NCBI RefSeq assembly: GCF_004362715.1
Contig: NZ_SNYC01000006.1
Span: 186,001 to 250,000, forward strand
Direction: 5' to 3'
DNA length: 64,000 bases
From: Pedobacter metabolipauper
Lineage (GTDB): Bacteria; Bacteroidota; Bacteroidia; Sphingobacteriales; Sphingobacteriaceae
Each line of letters begins with the position of its first letter. Position 1 is the stretch's first letter. Below, piece by piece: positions 41,419 through 49,118 of this stretch. Below the pieces are notes generated by a model. It worked only from the letters and a program-made list of their open reading frames with translations. It ran no database searches and was not told the origin of the DNA. The position numbers and the translations under genes are program-made.

Positions 41419-42279
41419 TTACTTAATATAAAACACATCACCATCTGTATACATATTGAATTGGAAACTTTCCATTTTAATGTGCCCGTTAGCAGTGATC
41501 TTTAGTTTTTTAGGATCTGTAATCCGAAGTACCTGGCTTTCGCCGCTTACCCGGATCTTTTTATTGCTCACTACAATAGCTGTTCCTTCATCGATACCGA
41601 TACAGTCAAATTCTGGATGTGCCGCCAACGATGATATTAAGCGGTTGTAACGATTCCTTTTTACGAAATGCTGATCAATAATGACAGAACCCAATAAGCC
41701 CAATCCTTGCTCAAACTCTATGTTTTTATCTAGCAACTTATCAAATGTTTCCTTGTATACGGTATCCAGTAATTGCTTTCCGGTGATCATGTATTTACTC
41801 ATCACTGCCGCTCCCGCGCTTGTACCCGCTATAGTTGCGCCATTTTTATAGGCTTTGTGGATCACGTCATACACCGGGGTATTTAAAACTACCTTCATAA
41901 ACCGGCTTTGATCGCCACCGGTAATAAAGATCAGCTTTGCACCTGCTAAAGAATCCAGCCATTTTTTATCTGTTATATTTTGTGCGGTAAAATTCAGGTT
42001 GCCAATATGATTTGCTGCCTGTGCGGATAGCTGTACTTTTATGGCCTCAAATGAGGCTTCAGGTTCTCCGCTGGACATTGGCAGAACAATCATATAGTCT
42101 GTCGGTTTTAATCCGGCTGTTTTGATCAGATCCCGGATCAGCTCAGGAGACCGCTTTCCTCCACCTATAATAAACAGGCTTCCTTTTGGTGCATCCTTTT
42201 GCTGCGCCAGCACCGGTTGCACCATCAATGAAAAGAGGAATGCAAGAACCGTAGTTTTTAAGATTTTATGAATGAGCAT
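41419..42279 (-). CDS. Exported cyanophycinase (S51 serine peptidase)
   Basis: This exported peptidase of the S51/cyanophycinase family has a signal peptide (MLIHKILKTTVLAFLFSLMV, QPVLAQ). The fold markers are GSLFIIGGGKRS (33-44), FITGGDQSRFM (118-128) and the nucleophile S155 in IAGTSAGAAVM. Family members cleave cyanophycin (a poly-Asp backbone with Arg side chains) to beta-Asp-Arg dipeptides. Its ATG follows the stop codon of an isoaspartyl-peptidase gene with no gap, and that enzyme would split the dipeptide. The pair therefore forms a plausible complete degradation route outside the cytoplasm. Alternative substrates among beta-aspartyl peptides are possible. Confidence 0.88.
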   Translation of the reverse strand: MLIHKILKTTVLAFLFSLMVQPVLAQQKDAPKGSLFIIGGGKRSPELIRDLIKTAGLKPTDYMIVLPMSSGEPEASFEAIKVQLSAQAANHIGNLNFTAQNITDKKWLDSLAGAKLIFITGGDQSRFMKVVLNTPVYDVIHKAYKNGATIAGTSAGAAVMSKYMITGKQLLDTVYKETFDKLLDKNIEFEQGLGLLGSVIIDQHFVKRNRYNRLISSLAAHPEFDCIGIDEGTAIVVSNKKIRVSGESQVLRITDPKKLKITANGHIKMESFQFNMYTDGDVFYIK

Positions 42280-43311
42280 CTATTTATAGATCAATACTTC
42301 AATTTTACCATCTGCTGTTACGGTTCCCCTATACATGCCTTCGGTATTAAAGGGCATGGTTACATTGCCATTTTTATCTAGTGCAATCAGTCCTCCGTCC
42401 CCACCAAGTTTAGCCATTTTGTCCAGCGATGCCTGTGCCGCATCTTTTACAGAAAGGCTCTTATATTCCATCATTGCAGAGATATCATGTGCCACTACAC
42501 TGCGAATGTAGAACTCGCCCCAACCGGTACAGGAGATACCAGCAGTAAGGTTATTTGCGTAGGTTCCGGAACCAATGACCGGCGCGTCGCCTACCCTTCC
42601 GTATTTCTTATTGGTCATGCCACCTGTTGATGTTCCTGCTGCCAGGTTTCCCATTTTATCAAGGGCTACTGCTCCTACCGTACCGAATTTATTGTCTTTG
42701 TTGATGGTTCCCAGCTTCATAGATTTCTTGCTTCCATGATCCAGAACTGTTTTTGTTGAATCTTCTTTTATTGCTTTCTGCAAACCTTCCCAACGTTCAT
42801 CGGTAAAGAAATATTTTGGATCTACGATCTCAATTCCGCTTTGCGCGGCAAACTTCTCTGCTCCGGCACCCACCATCATGACATGTTCTGATTTCTCCAT
42901 GACCGCCCTTGCCGCACTTATTGGATTGCGAATGGTAGTTACCCCTGCTACGGATCCTGCCATTAAGGTTTTACCGTCCATTATGGCGGCGTCCATTTCA
43001 TTTTTGCCATCGTGTGTAAACACGGCACCTTTACCTGCGTTAAACAGCGGATTATCTTCCAGCACATGGATCGCGGTTTCTACTGCATCCAGACTAGACT
43101 TACCTGCTTTGATGGCCTCATATCCTTTTCGCAATGCTTCTGTTAATGCAGCGGTGTATGCGGCTTCTTTTGCTGGCGTCATATTCTTTTTTAGAATTGT
43201 ACCGGCACCTCCATGTACGACCATTACATATTTAACTTTTTCCTGTGCCATTGTTTTTAACGATACCAGGATCATAATCAGGCTGGCTATGGTTTTCAAT
43301 TGTGTTTTCAT
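42280..43311 (-). CDS. Exported isoaspartyl peptidase/L-asparaginase (Ntn hydrolase)
   Basis: The 343-residue precursor has a signal peptide (MKTQLKTIASLIMILVSLKT, MAQ) and matures by autocleavage before the catalytic threonine T211 in DNKFGTVGAVALDKMG. Further family marks are VVHGGAGTI (31-39), LEDNPLFNAGKGAVFTHDG and the substrate-binding STGGMTNKKYGRVGDAP and GTYANN. It hydrolyses beta-aspartyl dipeptides and asparagine. The gene is immediately upstream of the cyanophycinase gene, stop and start abutting, so translational coupling is likely. The signal peptide places it in the periplasm. Confidence 0.94.
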   Translation of the reverse strand: MKTQLKTIASLIMILVSLKTMAQEKVKYVMVVHGGAGTILKKNMTPAKEAAYTAALTEALRKGYEAIKAGKSSLDAVETAIHVLEDNPLFNAGKGAVFTHDGKNEMDAAIMDGKTLMAGSVAGVTTIRNPISAARAVMEKSEHVMMVGAGAEKFAAQSGIEIVDPKYFFTDERWEGLQKAIKEDSTKTVLDHGSKKSMKLGTINKDNKFGTVGAVALDKMGNLAAGTSTGGMTNKKYGRVGDAPVIGSGTYANNLTAGISCTGWGEFYIRSVVAHDISAMMEYKSLSVKDAAQASLDKMAKLGGDGGLIALDKNGNVTMPFNTEGMYRGTVTADGKIEVLIYK

Positions 43312-43349
43312 GGTATACTGGTTAATGCCGCAGCAGTGTTCTTGTTGAT

Positions 43350-44072
43350 CTAAAAATCCAATGGCCCTAATCTACGCATATTTCGCATGATGAGATATTG
43401 TCTGTGTTTGATATATCGGGTTGGTTTTTTAGGCGACCATTTCCTTGGATTTGGAAAACAGGCTGCGATGAGCGCGGCCTGCGAACGGGTTAGTTTTGTG
43501 CATGACTTTCCAAAATATTCTTGTGCGGCCGCTTCTGCTCCGTAAACACCATCGCCCATTTCTATTACATTCAGATAAACTTCCAAAATCCTTTCTTTAC
43601 TCCATAAGATCTCGATCAGCAAGGTAAAATAGGCTTCAAATCCTTTACGGATATAGGATCTGCCGGGCCATAGAAACACATTCTTTGCGGTTTGCTGTGA
43701 GATGGTGCTGCCTCCTTTTATCTTTTTGCTGTTCTTGTTGGCCTCAAATGCTTTTTCAATGGCCTTGACATCAAAGCCGATGTGCTTTAAAAAAAGCTGA
43801 TCTTCTGCAGATACAGCCGCCCGTTTCATGTTATTTGAGATGTTGTCAAAGTCGACCCATTTCTTTTCCATTTTTGAGGGCTTGTCATCACCGCTGCGCT
43901 CTATATTGCGCTGTATCATCAATAACGTGATTGGCGGGTTTACAAAGCGGTATACCAGCACCCAGAGCACAGTAACCATAAGGAACCACAAGAACACTCT
44001 TGATGCTATCGAAATTATCTTTTTAAAAAGAGCAGGTTTTGATTTGGGGGAAGCGGATTTACGTTTAGCCAT
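43350..44072 (-). CDS. mtgA: Monofunctional biosynthetic peptidoglycan transglycosylase
   Basis: This inner-membrane enzyme polymerises lipid II into glycan strands. A basic N-terminus precedes one membrane helix at about 26-46 (VFLWFLMVTVLWVLVYRFV). The GT51 domain motifs follow: AVSAEDQLFLKHIGFD (catalytic Glu in AAEDQ-like context, about 90), GGSTISQQTAKNVFLW (about 121-136), RKGFEAYFTLLIEILWSKER, ILEVYLNVIEMGDGVYGAEA and the closing AALIAACFPNPRKWSP. The 240-residue length is normal for MtgA. It is separated from rplI by a strong terminator, so it is a separate unit. Confidence 0.95.
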   Translation of the reverse strand: MAKRKSASPKSKPALFKKIISIASRVFLWFLMVTVLWVLVYRFVNPPITLLMIQRNIERSGDDKPSKMEKKWVDFDNISNNMKRAAVSAEDQLFLKHIGFDVKAIEKAFEANKNSKKIKGGSTISQQTAKNVFLWPGRSYIRKGFEAYFTLLIEILWSKERILEVYLNVIEMGDGVYGAEAAAQEYFGKSCTKLTRSQAALIAACFPNPRKWSPKKPTRYIKHRQYLIMRNMRRLGPLDF

Positions 44073-44100
44073 TGATCAAAGATAATAAAAGGGCACAAAA

Positions 44101-44130
44101 AAAGCTCCCGATAATATCGGGAGCTTTTTA
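44101..44130. terminator. Strong bidirectional terminator between rplI and mtgA
   Basis: AAAGCTCCCGAT at 44101-44112 pairs perfectly with ATCGGGAGCTTT at 44116-44127 around AAT. T-tracts are present in both directions. On the minus strand it ends the rpsF-rpsR-rplI operon. Confidence 0.92.
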
Positions 44131-44148
44131 ATAATTATTTGTAAAAGA

Positions 44149-44592
44149 TTACTCAGCTACAACTGCGAAAGGAACTTTAACTTTCACTTCTTTGTGTAAG
44201 TTTAGGTTAGCAACATAGTCACCAACAAATTTAGGTTCAGTTTCGAAAGTGATGCGGCGACGGTCAACATCAAAACCTTGTTGTTTTAATGCATCAGCGA
44301 TCATAATGGTGTTAACTGCACCAAAGATCTTACCTGTTTCACCAGCTTTAGCACCGATTGAAAGTTTAACATCTGTTAAACGCTCAGCGATACCTTCAGC
44401 ATCTTTTTTAATTTTATCTTGTTTAAATGCAGCTTGTTTCAAGTTTTCTGCCAATACTTTTTTAGCAGAAACTGTAGCCAACTGACCATATCCTTTTGGG
44501 ATAAGGAAGTTACGGCCGTAACCAGACTTTACATTAACGATATCATCTTTTTCCCCTAGGGATTTGATATCTTGTTTTAAAATGATTTCCAT
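44149..44592 (-). CDS. rplI: 50S ribosomal protein bL9
   Basis: This 147-residue large-subunit protein begins with the family signature MEIILKQDIKSLGEKDDIVN, then VKSGYGRNFLIPKGYGQLAT, the rRNA-binding N-domain. The long connecting helix (ENLKQAAFKQDKIKKDAEGI) and C-terminal domain (GAKAGETGKIFGAVNTIMIA) follow. It is the third gene of the rpsF-rpsR-rplI operon, 10 bp after rpsR, and a strong terminator follows it. It is complete and unremarkable. Confidence 0.98.
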   Translation of the reverse strand: MEIILKQDIKSLGEKDDIVNVKSGYGRNFLIPKGYGQLATVSAKKVLAENLKQAAFKQDKIKKDAEGIAERLTDVKLSIGAKAGETGKIFGAVNTIMIADALKQQGFDVDRRRITFETEPKFVGDYVANLNLHKEVKVKVPFAVVAE

Positions 44593-44602
44593 CTCTAAGT
44601 TC

Positions 44603-44866
44603 CTATTTTAATTGGTCAGCAACAAACGGTAACAAACCAATGTGACGTGCACGTTTTACCGCTTGAGCCACTTTACGTTGGAATTTCAATGAGGTACCGG
44701 TTAAACGGCGAGGTAAGATCTTACCTTGATCATTGATAAATTTTAACAAAAAGTTTGCGTCTTTGTAATCGATGTATTTAATACCATTTTTTCTGAAACG
44801 GCAATATTTTTTTCTGTTATCGTCCACTTTTGGAGCGGTAACATATTGTATCTGATCCTTCGCCAT
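44603..44866 (-). CDS. rpsR: 30S ribosomal protein bS18
   Basis: The 87-residue small-subunit protein that pairs with bS6 on the platform. The core YCRFRKNGIKYIDYKDANFL, then LPRRLTGTSLKFQRKVAQAV and KRARHIGLLPFV are diagnostic. The start ATG overlaps the rpsF stop by one base (TAATG), implying translational coupling with its binding partner. The CRF position retains one of the Cys residues found in zinc-type S18 proteins, but not a full set. Confidence 0.98.
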   Translation of the reverse strand: MAKDQIQYVTAPKVDDNRKKYCRFRKNGIKYIDYKDANFLLKFINDQGKILPRRLTGTSLKFQRKVAQAVKRARHIGLLPFVADQLK

Positions 44867-45225
44867 TATACTGCAGCCTCCGTTTTAGGTTTTTTGTTAA
44901 AAGCACCACTGCGTTTCTTTTCATTATAAGCAACCGCGTGACGGTCTAATCTAATGGTTAAGAAACGTAGAACACGCTCATCACGTTTTAGTTCTAATTC
45001 CAATTTACTAATCACCTCTCCTGTAGATTTATACTCAGTTAGGTGGAAAAATCCGCTTGCTTTTTTCTCAATCGGATACGCTAATTTTCTCAAACCCCAA
45101 TTGTCCTCTTGAACAATTTCGGCTCCGCTGTCAGTGATGATCTTGCTGTATTTAGCTAATGCTTCTTTTGCAATCTCTTCTGACAACAACGGGGTTAGAA
45201 CGATAACAGTTTCGTACTGATTCAT
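44866..45225 (-). CDS. rpsF: 30S ribosomal protein bS6
   Basis: The 119-residue small-subunit protein starts MNQYETVIVLTPLLSEEIAK and contains EDNWGLRKLAYPIEKKASGF and RDERVLRFLTIRLDRHAVAY, the bS6 core, then a short basic tail (KKRSGAFNKKPKTEAAV). It is the first gene of the operon and has a clear promoter at 45273-45302. No ssb or priB gene lies between rpsF and rpsR, unlike the Firmicute and enteric versions of this operon. In the 5' leader I did not identify the S6:S18 autoregulatory structure known in other phyla. Confidence 0.98.
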   Translation of the reverse strand: MNQYETVIVLTPLLSEEIAKEALAKYSKIITDSGAEIVQEDNWGLRKLAYPIEKKASGFFHLTEYKSTGEVISKLELELKRDERVLRFLTIRLDRHAVAYNEKKRSGAFNKKPKTEAAV

Positions 45226-45272
45226 TGTTATTTATTTGTTTTTTATAATTAATCCGCTCTAATTGCGGGCTG

Positions 45273-45302
45273 CAAAAGTAACAATAAATTTCTATAAATC
45301 AA
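45273..45302 (-). promoter_or_regulatory. Promoter of rpsF operon
   Basis: On the minus strand TTG (45300-45302), a 19-bp spacer and TACTTTTG (45273-45280) match the Bacteroidota consensus. The leader to the rpsF ATG is about 40 nt. Confidence 0.75.
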
Positions 45303-45425
45303 TACATAACCTAAAGATTTTTAATGTTTATTAAACCAACCAAACCGTGATGGCTTTAATTGTATTGATTTTAATTTTCCACAAATTCATTAAGCTCCAT
45401 AAAAAATTTCTAATTTCGTTGGCGA

Positions 45426-47273
45426 ATGGAGAATTTTATAGTATCAGCCCGTAAGTACCGCCCGGCAACGTTTGAAACCGTTGTTGGTCAGCATCACATT
45501 ACGGGTACGTTAAAAAATGCTATAAAAAACAACCAGCTTGCACAGGCCTTTCTTTTCTGCGGACCACGGGGTGTTGGTAAAACTACCTGCGCCAGGATAC
45601 TTGCGAAAACCATTAACTGTACGAATTTAACCCCTGAACAGGAAGCCTGCGGTACTTGCGACTCTTGTGTTTCTTTTCAGACCGGGCATTCATTTAACTT
45701 TCATGAGCTGGATGCTGCATCCAATAATTCTGTTGATGACATCCGGAGTTTAATTGAGCAGGTACGGATCCCGCCACAAGCAGGAAAATATAAGATCTAT
45801 ATTATTGATGAGGTCCACATGCTTTCGGCTAATGCCTTTAATGCGTTTTTAAAGACGCTTGAAGAACCGCCATCTTATGCCATCTTTATATTGGCAACAA
45901 CTGAGAAGCATAAAATTCTTCCTACCATCTTATCACGATGCCAGATCTTTGACTTTAACCGGATCCAGGTGGATGATATTTCCGGACTTTTGGTGAAGAT
46001 TGCACAGCGTGAGAACATCAGTGTTGAAGCAGACGGATTACACATTATTGCTCAAAAGGCAGATGGCGGATTGAGAGATGCCCTCTCTATGTTTGACCAG
46101 ATTGTAAGTTATACCAATAAGAACCTTACCTATAAATCTGTAATTGATAACCTGAATATTCTGGATTACGATTACTATTTCAGACTAACTGATTACCTGA
46201 CTACTGCCAATGTTAGTCAGGTCCTGATCTTGTTTGATGAAATATTGAACAATGGTTTTGACGGCAATAACTTCATTAATGGCCTGGCCAGCCACCTGAG
46301 AAATTTACTGGTTGCAAAAGATCCCCAGACCACTAAATTATTGGAGGTAAGTGAGAACATTAAGCAGAAATATATTCTACAGAGTGGTCAGACCCCAGTT
46401 TCATTTATACTTACTGCGTTAAATTTAGCTAACCAGTGCGATCTCAATTATAAGAACAGCAAAAACCAGCGCTTGCAGGTTGAGCTTTCGCTAATTAAAA
46501 TGTGCCACATTCCATCGGTGCTTCAGCTAGCGCAACAGCCAAATAGAGTAACTGACGAAGATCAGATTAAAAAAAAAACTAATTTAAGTCCTGCTCCTGC
46601 CGCAATCGCTGAGCCTCAAAAAGCTGAGTCTGCACATTTGTCACAATCGATTCCTGCTGAACCTGAAGTACAAATAATACCTGTTGCTGCAATTCCACTG
46701 ACCTCGATTACTCCAGAAAAGCCGGTTACTGAACCGCAGCGAAATCCTTCATCTCCTATAAGCATATCTCCCAATGGAAAAATAGCTTTAACCCCTTCTG
46801 TAAACAAAGGAGTTGGTACACTCATTCCTTCGTTAACAGATTTAGAGCGGGTTGCCGGTGGCGAAGATGACGATGAACCGAAATATATTAGCGGTGATGC
46901 CAAAGAAACTTTTACGTACGAATTTTTATTTGATTGCTGGACACAGTATGCCAATAAAGCAAAGGATGATGGCAAGATAAATATCTATACCATTCTTACT
47001 GCTTCTGAACCATTACTGGAATCACCTGAAGAAATTACAGTTCATGTAGAGCATAAAATTCAGGAAGGTCAGCTGCAGGCCGAAATGATTGAACTACTTA
47101 ACTTCCTGAGGCCGAAATTAAAGAATTTCAATGTAACCATTAAGTGCAAGCAGGTTGTTAAGGCTGTTGTAAACCGCTTATATACCAGTAATGAAAAATA
47201 TCAGTACCTGATGGAGAAAAACCCTAAGCTTGATGAATTGCGAAGAAAGTTTAACCTGGATATAAACTCCTAG
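45426..47273 (+). CDS. dnaX: DNA polymerase III subunit tau (gamma/tau, DnaX)
   Basis: This clamp-loader ATPase bridges the replicative polymerases. The AAA+ core has Walker A GPRGVGKTTCARILAK (about 40-55), a zinc module of four Cys ending CGTCDSC (about 64-82), Walker B IIDEVHML (about 119-126) and sensor ILATTEKHKILPTILSRCQ (about 148-166). Domain III runs to about residue 370. A Pro/Ser-rich linker follows (385-480), then a C-terminal tau domain (TYEFLFDCWTQYANKAKDDG). A run of ten A at codons 382-385 (IKKKT) marks the core/linker border; either slippage frame gives a stop within 1-3 codons, so a gamma-like 385-386-residue form is predicted. A TAATTTCG box ends 7 bp before the ATG, so the mRNA may be nearly leaderless. 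Confidence 0.97.
   Translation: MENFIVSARKYRPATFETVVGQHHITGTLKNAIKNNQLAQAFLFCGPRGVGKTTCARILAKTINCTNLTPEQEACGTCDSCVSFQTGHSFNFHELDAASNNSVDDIRSLIEQVRIPPQAGKYKIYIIDEVHMLSANAFNAFLKTLEEPPSYAIFILATTEKHKILPTILSRCQIFDFNRIQVDDISGLLVKIAQRENISVEADGLHIIAQKADGGLRDALSMFDQIVSYTNKNLTYKSVIDNLNILDYDYYFRLTDYLTTANVSQVLILFDEILNNGFDGNNFINGLASHLRNLLVAKDPQTTKLLEVSENIKQKYILQSGQTPVSFILTALNLANQCDLNYKNSKNQRLQVELSLIKMCHIPSVLQLAQQPNRVTDEDQIKKKTNLSPAPAAIAEPQKAESAHLSQSIPAEPEVQIIPVAAIPLTSITPEKPVTEPQRNPSSPISISPNGKIALTPSVNKGVGTLIPSLTDLERVAGGEDDDEPKYISGDAKETFTYEFLFDCWTQYANKAKDDGKINIYTILTASEPLLESPEEITVHVEHKIQEGQLQAEMIELLNFLRPKLKNFNVTIKCKQVVKAVVNRLYTSNEKYQYLMEKNPKLDELRRKFNLDINS
46569..46578 (+). promoter_or_regulatory. A10 slippery tract in dnaX
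   Basis: Ten consecutive A lie between codons ATT and the CT of a Thr codon. With eleven A the frame reads AAC then TAA; with nine A it reads CTA ATT TAA. Transcriptional slippage or -1 ribosomal frameshifting here would both yield a product ending at residue 385 or 386, as in Thermus (A9 transcriptional slippage) and E. coli (A AAA AAG) dnaX. Confidence 0.6.
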
Positions 47274-47276
47274 CCA

Positions 47277-47690
47277 CTACGGCATAGGAGGCGCATCATT
47301 TATTGGATAACCTTCTTCATCCAGATCGGTACGGTCATCCTCTGGTGTACGTGCCAGATATTCATCTTCCGGGCTTACTTCAAGTATCTCTCCGTTATCA
47401 ATGTGCATGGCAGAATTTTCCAGGCCTTTTTCTACCTGTTCTTCTTTCGTTTTGTATTCATCTCCTATATACGGATTGGCTTCATCATAATCTGAGTTAT
47501 CATCTTCACCATTTGGGGCAGCCGTATCATAAGGAAGCGGATGATCGTAGTCTTTATCTTCACCCTTTACATCGATTTCAAAGCTGTTGCTCTCTTCATC
47601 AAAATTCAGATTGTTAAAATCTTTGGTCTCTCCTAAATCTGGAGTATGTAATTTATCGGTGGCTTTATTTTCTGATTGCTCTTCGTTCAT
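47277..47690 (-). CDS. Acidic, probably disordered hypothetical protein
   Basis: I start this at 47690 (MNEEQSENKATDKLHTPDLG); an earlier in-frame start would add seven residues. The 137-residue chain is very rich in D, E, N and P with almost no hydrophobic core (NNLNFDEESNSFEIDVKGED; YDTAAPNGEDDNSDYDEANP; EEGYPINDAPPMP), so it is probably disordered. I do not recognise it. It is convergent with dnaX, with only 3 bp between the stops, and divergent from icd. Confidence 0.7.
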   Translation of the reverse strand: MNEEQSENKATDKLHTPDLGETKDFNNLNFDEESNSFEIDVKGEDKDYDHPLPYDTAAPNGEDDNSDYDEANPYIGDEYKTKEEQVEKGLENSAMHIDNGEILEVSPEDEYLARTPEDDRTDLDEEGYPINDAPPMP

Positions 47691-47748
47691 AATAGAATAT
47701 CTTAATGTCATTATAACGTTATCGAATCTTTATTTGTTTTGGTTTTTA

Positions 47749-47756
47749 TATCTTTG
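47749..47756 (+). promoter_or_regulatory. -7 box of icd (TATCTTTG)
   Basis: It is an exact TANNTTTG match 30 bp before the icd ATG. TTTG occurs upstream at 12 bp spacing, shorter than usual. Confidence 0.45.
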
Positions 47757-47786
47757 AGTTTTCAAAATTAAAATTGCATCGATAAT

Positions 47787-49022
47787 ATGTCAGTACAAAA
47801 AATTAAAGTAACGCAGCCCGTTGTAGAGTTAGATGGTGATGAAATGACCCGTATCATTTGGAAATTCATTAAAGATAAACTTATCCTTCCTTACTTAGAT
47901 CTTGATATTAAGTATTATGATTTAGGTGTTGAATATCGCGATGAAACCAACGACCAGGTTACAATTGATGCTGCTGAGGCCATTAAACAATATGGTGTAG
48001 GTATCAAATGTGCTACGATCACTCCTGATGAAGATCGTGTAAAAGAATTTAATTTGAAACAAATGTGGAAATCACCAAACGGGACCATCCGTAATATTTT
48101 AGATGGAACTGTTTTCCGTGAGCCTATTGTAATGAACAATGTTCCACGTTTAGTACCGAACTGGACTGCTCCAATCTGTATTGGCCGTCATGCTTTTGGC
48201 GATCAGTACCGCGCTACCGATTTGGTAACTAAAGGTAAAGGTAAACTGACTTTAACATTTACTCCTGAAGATGGTGGTGAAGTTCAGTCTTTTGATGTTT
48301 ACAACTTTAAAGGTGATGGTGTTGCTTTGGCAATGTACAATACTGATGAAAGTATCCGTGGTTTTGCCAATGCTTGTTTTAACCAGGCACTGATCAAAAA
48401 ATGGCCTTTATATTTATCTACAAAAAATACAATCCTTAAAAAATACGATGGCCGTTTTAAAGACATCTTCCAGGAGATCTTTGAGAATGACTTCAAAGCT
48501 AAATTTGACGAAGCTGGTATTACTTACGAGCACCGTTTGATTGATGACATGGTTGCATCTGCCTTAAAATGGAACGGCAACTTTGTTTGGGCTTGTAAAA
48601 ACTACGATGGTGATGTTCAGTCTGACACTGTTGCCCAAGGTTTTGGTTCATTAGGCTTAATGACCTCTGTATTGGTTACGCCAGATGGAAAAACAATGGA
48701 AGCTGAGGCTGCGCATGGTACAGTGACCCGTCACTACCGCGATCATCAGGCTGGCAAACCTACATCCACCAACCCAATTGCTTCGATCTTTGCATGGACC
48801 AGGGGATTAGAGTTTCGCGGTGTATTAGATAACAACCAGGAGCTGATTAAATTCTGCCAGGCTTTAGAACAAGTTTGTATTGAAACGGTTGAAAGCGGCA
48901 AAATGACTAAAGATCTTGCGGTTTGTATCCACGGAAACAAAGTTGAGCACGGTAAACATTACTTATATACTGAAGAGTTCTTAGCAGCAATTGATGAGAA
49001 TTTACAAGCCAAATTGGCATAA
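47787..49022 (+). CDS. icd: NADP-dependent isocitrate dehydrogenase (eukaryote-like homodimeric type)
   Basis: This TCA-cycle enzyme oxidatively decarboxylates isocitrate to 2-oxoglutarate. The 411-residue sequence shows VVELDGDEMTRIIWKFIKDK at the N-terminus, the substrate segment KSPNGTIRNILDGTVFREPI (about 93-112), RHAFGDQYRATD (about 132-143), the Asp metal ligands in IDDMVASALKWNGNFVWACK (about 251-270), and the NADP-binding EAAHGTVTRHYRDHQAGKPT (about 305-324) with STNPIASIFAWTRGL. These features belong to the homodimeric type found in eukaryotes and Bacteroidota rather than the E. coli type. It is monocistronic with a promoter box and a strong terminator. Confidence 0.98.
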   Translation: MSVQKIKVTQPVVELDGDEMTRIIWKFIKDKLILPYLDLDIKYYDLGVEYRDETNDQVTIDAAEAIKQYGVGIKCATITPDEDRVKEFNLKQMWKSPNGTIRNILDGTVFREPIVMNNVPRLVPNWTAPICIGRHAFGDQYRATDLVTKGKGKLTLTFTPEDGGEVQSFDVYNFKGDGVALAMYNTDESIRGFANACFNQALIKKWPLYLSTKNTILKKYDGRFKDIFQEIFENDFKAKFDEAGITYEHRLIDDMVASALKWNGNFVWACKNYDGDVQSDTVAQGFGSLGLMTSVLVTPDGKTMEAEAAHGTVTRHYRDHQAGKPTSTNPIASIFAWTRGLEFRGVLDNNQELIKFCQALEQVCIETVESGKMTKDLAVCIHGNKVEHGKHYLYTEEFLAAIDENLQAKLA

Positions 49023-49087
49023 AGGTTAATTTTCCGGATTTAATCCGGGAACCTAAATTATTCAGGATTGTGCCGAATCCTATAATT

Positions 49088-49118
49088 AAAGCCCTGAGTA
49101 AAACTCAGGGCTTTATCA
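49088..49118. terminator. Terminator shared by convergent icd and MocR-like genes
   Basis: AAAGCCCTGAGT at 49088-49099 pairs perfectly with ACTCAGGGCTTT at 49103-49114 around an AAA loop, with A/T tracts on both sides. The minus-strand gene's stop codon lies inside the right arm. Confidence 0.88.
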
